Shown piece by piece: positions 63,387 to 64,000 of a stretch of 64,000 nt of DNA. The DNA is taken from positions 1-64,000 of the forward strand of contig JAHPZJ010000015.1 of NCBI GenBank assembly GCA_019058245.1, written 5' to 3'. The position numbers and the translations under genes were made by a program. Every line of letters begins with the position of its first letter. The first letter of the stretch is position 1. The DNA comes from Promethearchaeota archaeon. GTDB lineage: Archaea; Asgardarchaeota; Lokiarchaeia; Sigyniarchaeales; SOKP01. Below the pieces are notes generated by a model. That model was given only the letters and a program-made list of their open reading frames with translations. It was not told the DNA's origin and ran no database searches.

Positions 63387-63819
63387 AAATCTTTAATAAA
63401 TATCTTTCATTTTTTATTTAAAATTTTTTTTATACAAATGTCAAGAGATAGAGAATATATAGTGCTCTATATTGTATTTTAATTTACATTTTTCACATAG
63501 AATAAAGCAATTACATTGAAAAGCTGTTTTTAGTTATTTTTTATTAAGGGTATATAAAAAATAATAAGATAATGCAAGTACAAGCAGAAATAATTCAACT
63601 CACATGGGTACCTTGCACTAAATGCAAGTGGATTTTTAATGCAAAAATTACAACAGACATCCTTCATCATCCAAGTTTTTATTTTAGATAGATTAAAAAT
63701 ACTTCTTCTTCATAACCTTTTTATTTGAATTTTAATTATCTTTATCGATATGTACAGTCATACATATCATTAATCTTTAATTTATAAAATAACTAAAACA
63801 AAAAATAGGAAATTATAAA
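63387..63819. other. Intergenic region upstream of the tungstate-binding protein gene
   Basis: 433 bases with a perfect stem-loop (CTTGCA/TGCAAG, 63612-63628), three AATGCAA repeats around it, and a palindrome at 63747-63768. A 39-codon frame starting at 63572 (MQVQAEIIQLTWVPCTKCKW) spans this area but lacks any family match, so I do not call it a gene. Confidence 0.4.
63747..63768. promoter_or_regulatory. Palindrome upstream of the tungstate ABC transporter gene
   Basis: GATATGTA (63747-63754) and TACATATC (63761-63768) form a perfect eight-base dyad with six bases between. It ends 51 bases before the ATG of the binding-protein gene, a good place for an operator. Regulators of molybdate/tungstate uptake bind dyads of this kind, but the motif itself is not one I can identify. 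Confidence 0.5.
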
Positions 63820-64000
63820 ATGTCATCAAGAAGACCATTAAAAGAATTTGTAGGTGATCATAAAACAGCTATTATATTAGCAATTATAATCATTGTGGGA
63901 GGTTCAGTTGGAACATATTTTGTTATTGATTATTTGAATGCTCAAAATCCAGAAAAAATAACATTAGCAACAACAACATCTACATATGATTCAGGACTAT
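63820..64000 (+). CDS. Tungstate/molybdate ABC transporter substrate-binding protein (partial, cut by window edge)
   Basis: The 60 visible residues start MSSRRPLKEFVGDHKTAIIL, contain one signal-anchor helix (about 16-40) and then read ITLATTTSTYDSGL. That last block is the N-terminal signature of tungstate-binding TupA-type proteins (LATTTSTYDSGLLD). It would capture tungstate or molybdate outside the cell for an ABC importer; the rest of the operon is beyond the edge. Tungsten-dependent ferredoxin oxidoreductases are common in Asgard archaea. Confidence 0.8.
   Translation, partial: MSSRRPLKEFVGDHKTAIILAIIIIVGGSVGTYFVIDYLNAQNPEKITLATTTSTYDSGL

Noticed and set aside
63572..63691. 39-codon frame with a CxxC in the gap before the tungstate gene
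   Set aside because: No family pattern, no ribosome site, and it is built over an inverted repeat and AATGCAA repeats, which explains the CTKCK residues.
1..64000. CRISPR arrays, IS elements, rRNA genes and replication origins
   Set aside because: No regularly spaced repeats, transposase motifs, rRNA-like sequence or origin-type repeat clusters with Cdc6/Orc1 were seen on reading the window.

Overview
The window is strongly AT-rich archaeal DNA that most resembles a Lokiarchaeia-type Asgard archaeon. The evidence is a Roadblock/LC7 domain fused to a Ras-like small GTPase (25477-26463), a gelsolin-like protein (33024-33707), several small longin/Roadblock-like proteins, an Ogg2-type DNA glycosylase, archaeal isoprenoid-lipid enzymes, and a tRNA-Leu carrying two introns. 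No CRISPR array, insertion sequence or rRNA was seen.

Region 1 (641-17384) is an unusually complete isoprenoid and lipid locus: HMG-CoA synthase, a diphosphomevalonate-decarboxylase-like GHMP enzyme, class II HMG-CoA reductase, a UbiD-type anhydromevalonate-phosphate decarboxylase, both subunits of phosphomevalonate dehydratase (aconitase X), mevalonate kinase, an isopentenyl phosphate kinase fused to type 2 IPP isomerase, the flavin prenyltransferase UbiX that would make the UbiD cofactor, a prenyl diphosphate synthase and a geranylgeranyl reductase. Together they trace the modified archaeal mevalonate pathway from HMG-CoA to GGPP and lipid saturation. Two details stand out. Mevalonate kinase is interrupted by 31 nt exactly between Glu and His of its GEH motif, in a place that can fold like a bulge-helix-bulge intron. 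A 43-residue remnant of a classical mevalonate diphosphate decarboxylase lies between aconitase X and mevalonate kinase.

Region 2 (17482-36419) holds an alpha-mannosidase, a phosphodiesterase, a degenerate EF-Tu/SelB-like protein without a P-loop, two apparently solitary DNA methyltransferases, the Roadblock-GTPase, two tandem seven-helix membrane proteins with longin-like tails, a DedA/VTT protein, the gelsolin-like protein, the tRNA, Ogg2, and a DUF1847 protein. It also contains a transporter remnant.

Region 3 (36529-54351) holds a TPR protein with the decayed end of a larger protein in front of it, SerA, two tandem secreted C13 (legumain-like) peptidases with sorting-signal-like tails, a kinase-like gene flanked by a 33-nt direct repeat, a heavy-metal P-type ATPase, an ABC-2 exporter, a DUF166 protein, QueD and an epimerase-QueC fusion (7-deazaguanine synthesis).

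Region 4 (54463-64000) holds a zinc-ribbon protein, a kinase-like protein, an overlapping pair of coiled-coil/winged-helix proteins, an HGSNAT-like membrane acyltransferase, a two-subunit CoA-transferase, a TetR-flavodoxin-NapH-like redox operon with palindromic operators, and the start of a tungstate-binding ABC transporter protein behind a palindrome. Several genes here lack an AUG/GUG/UUG start at the expected place and may begin at AUU or AUC.
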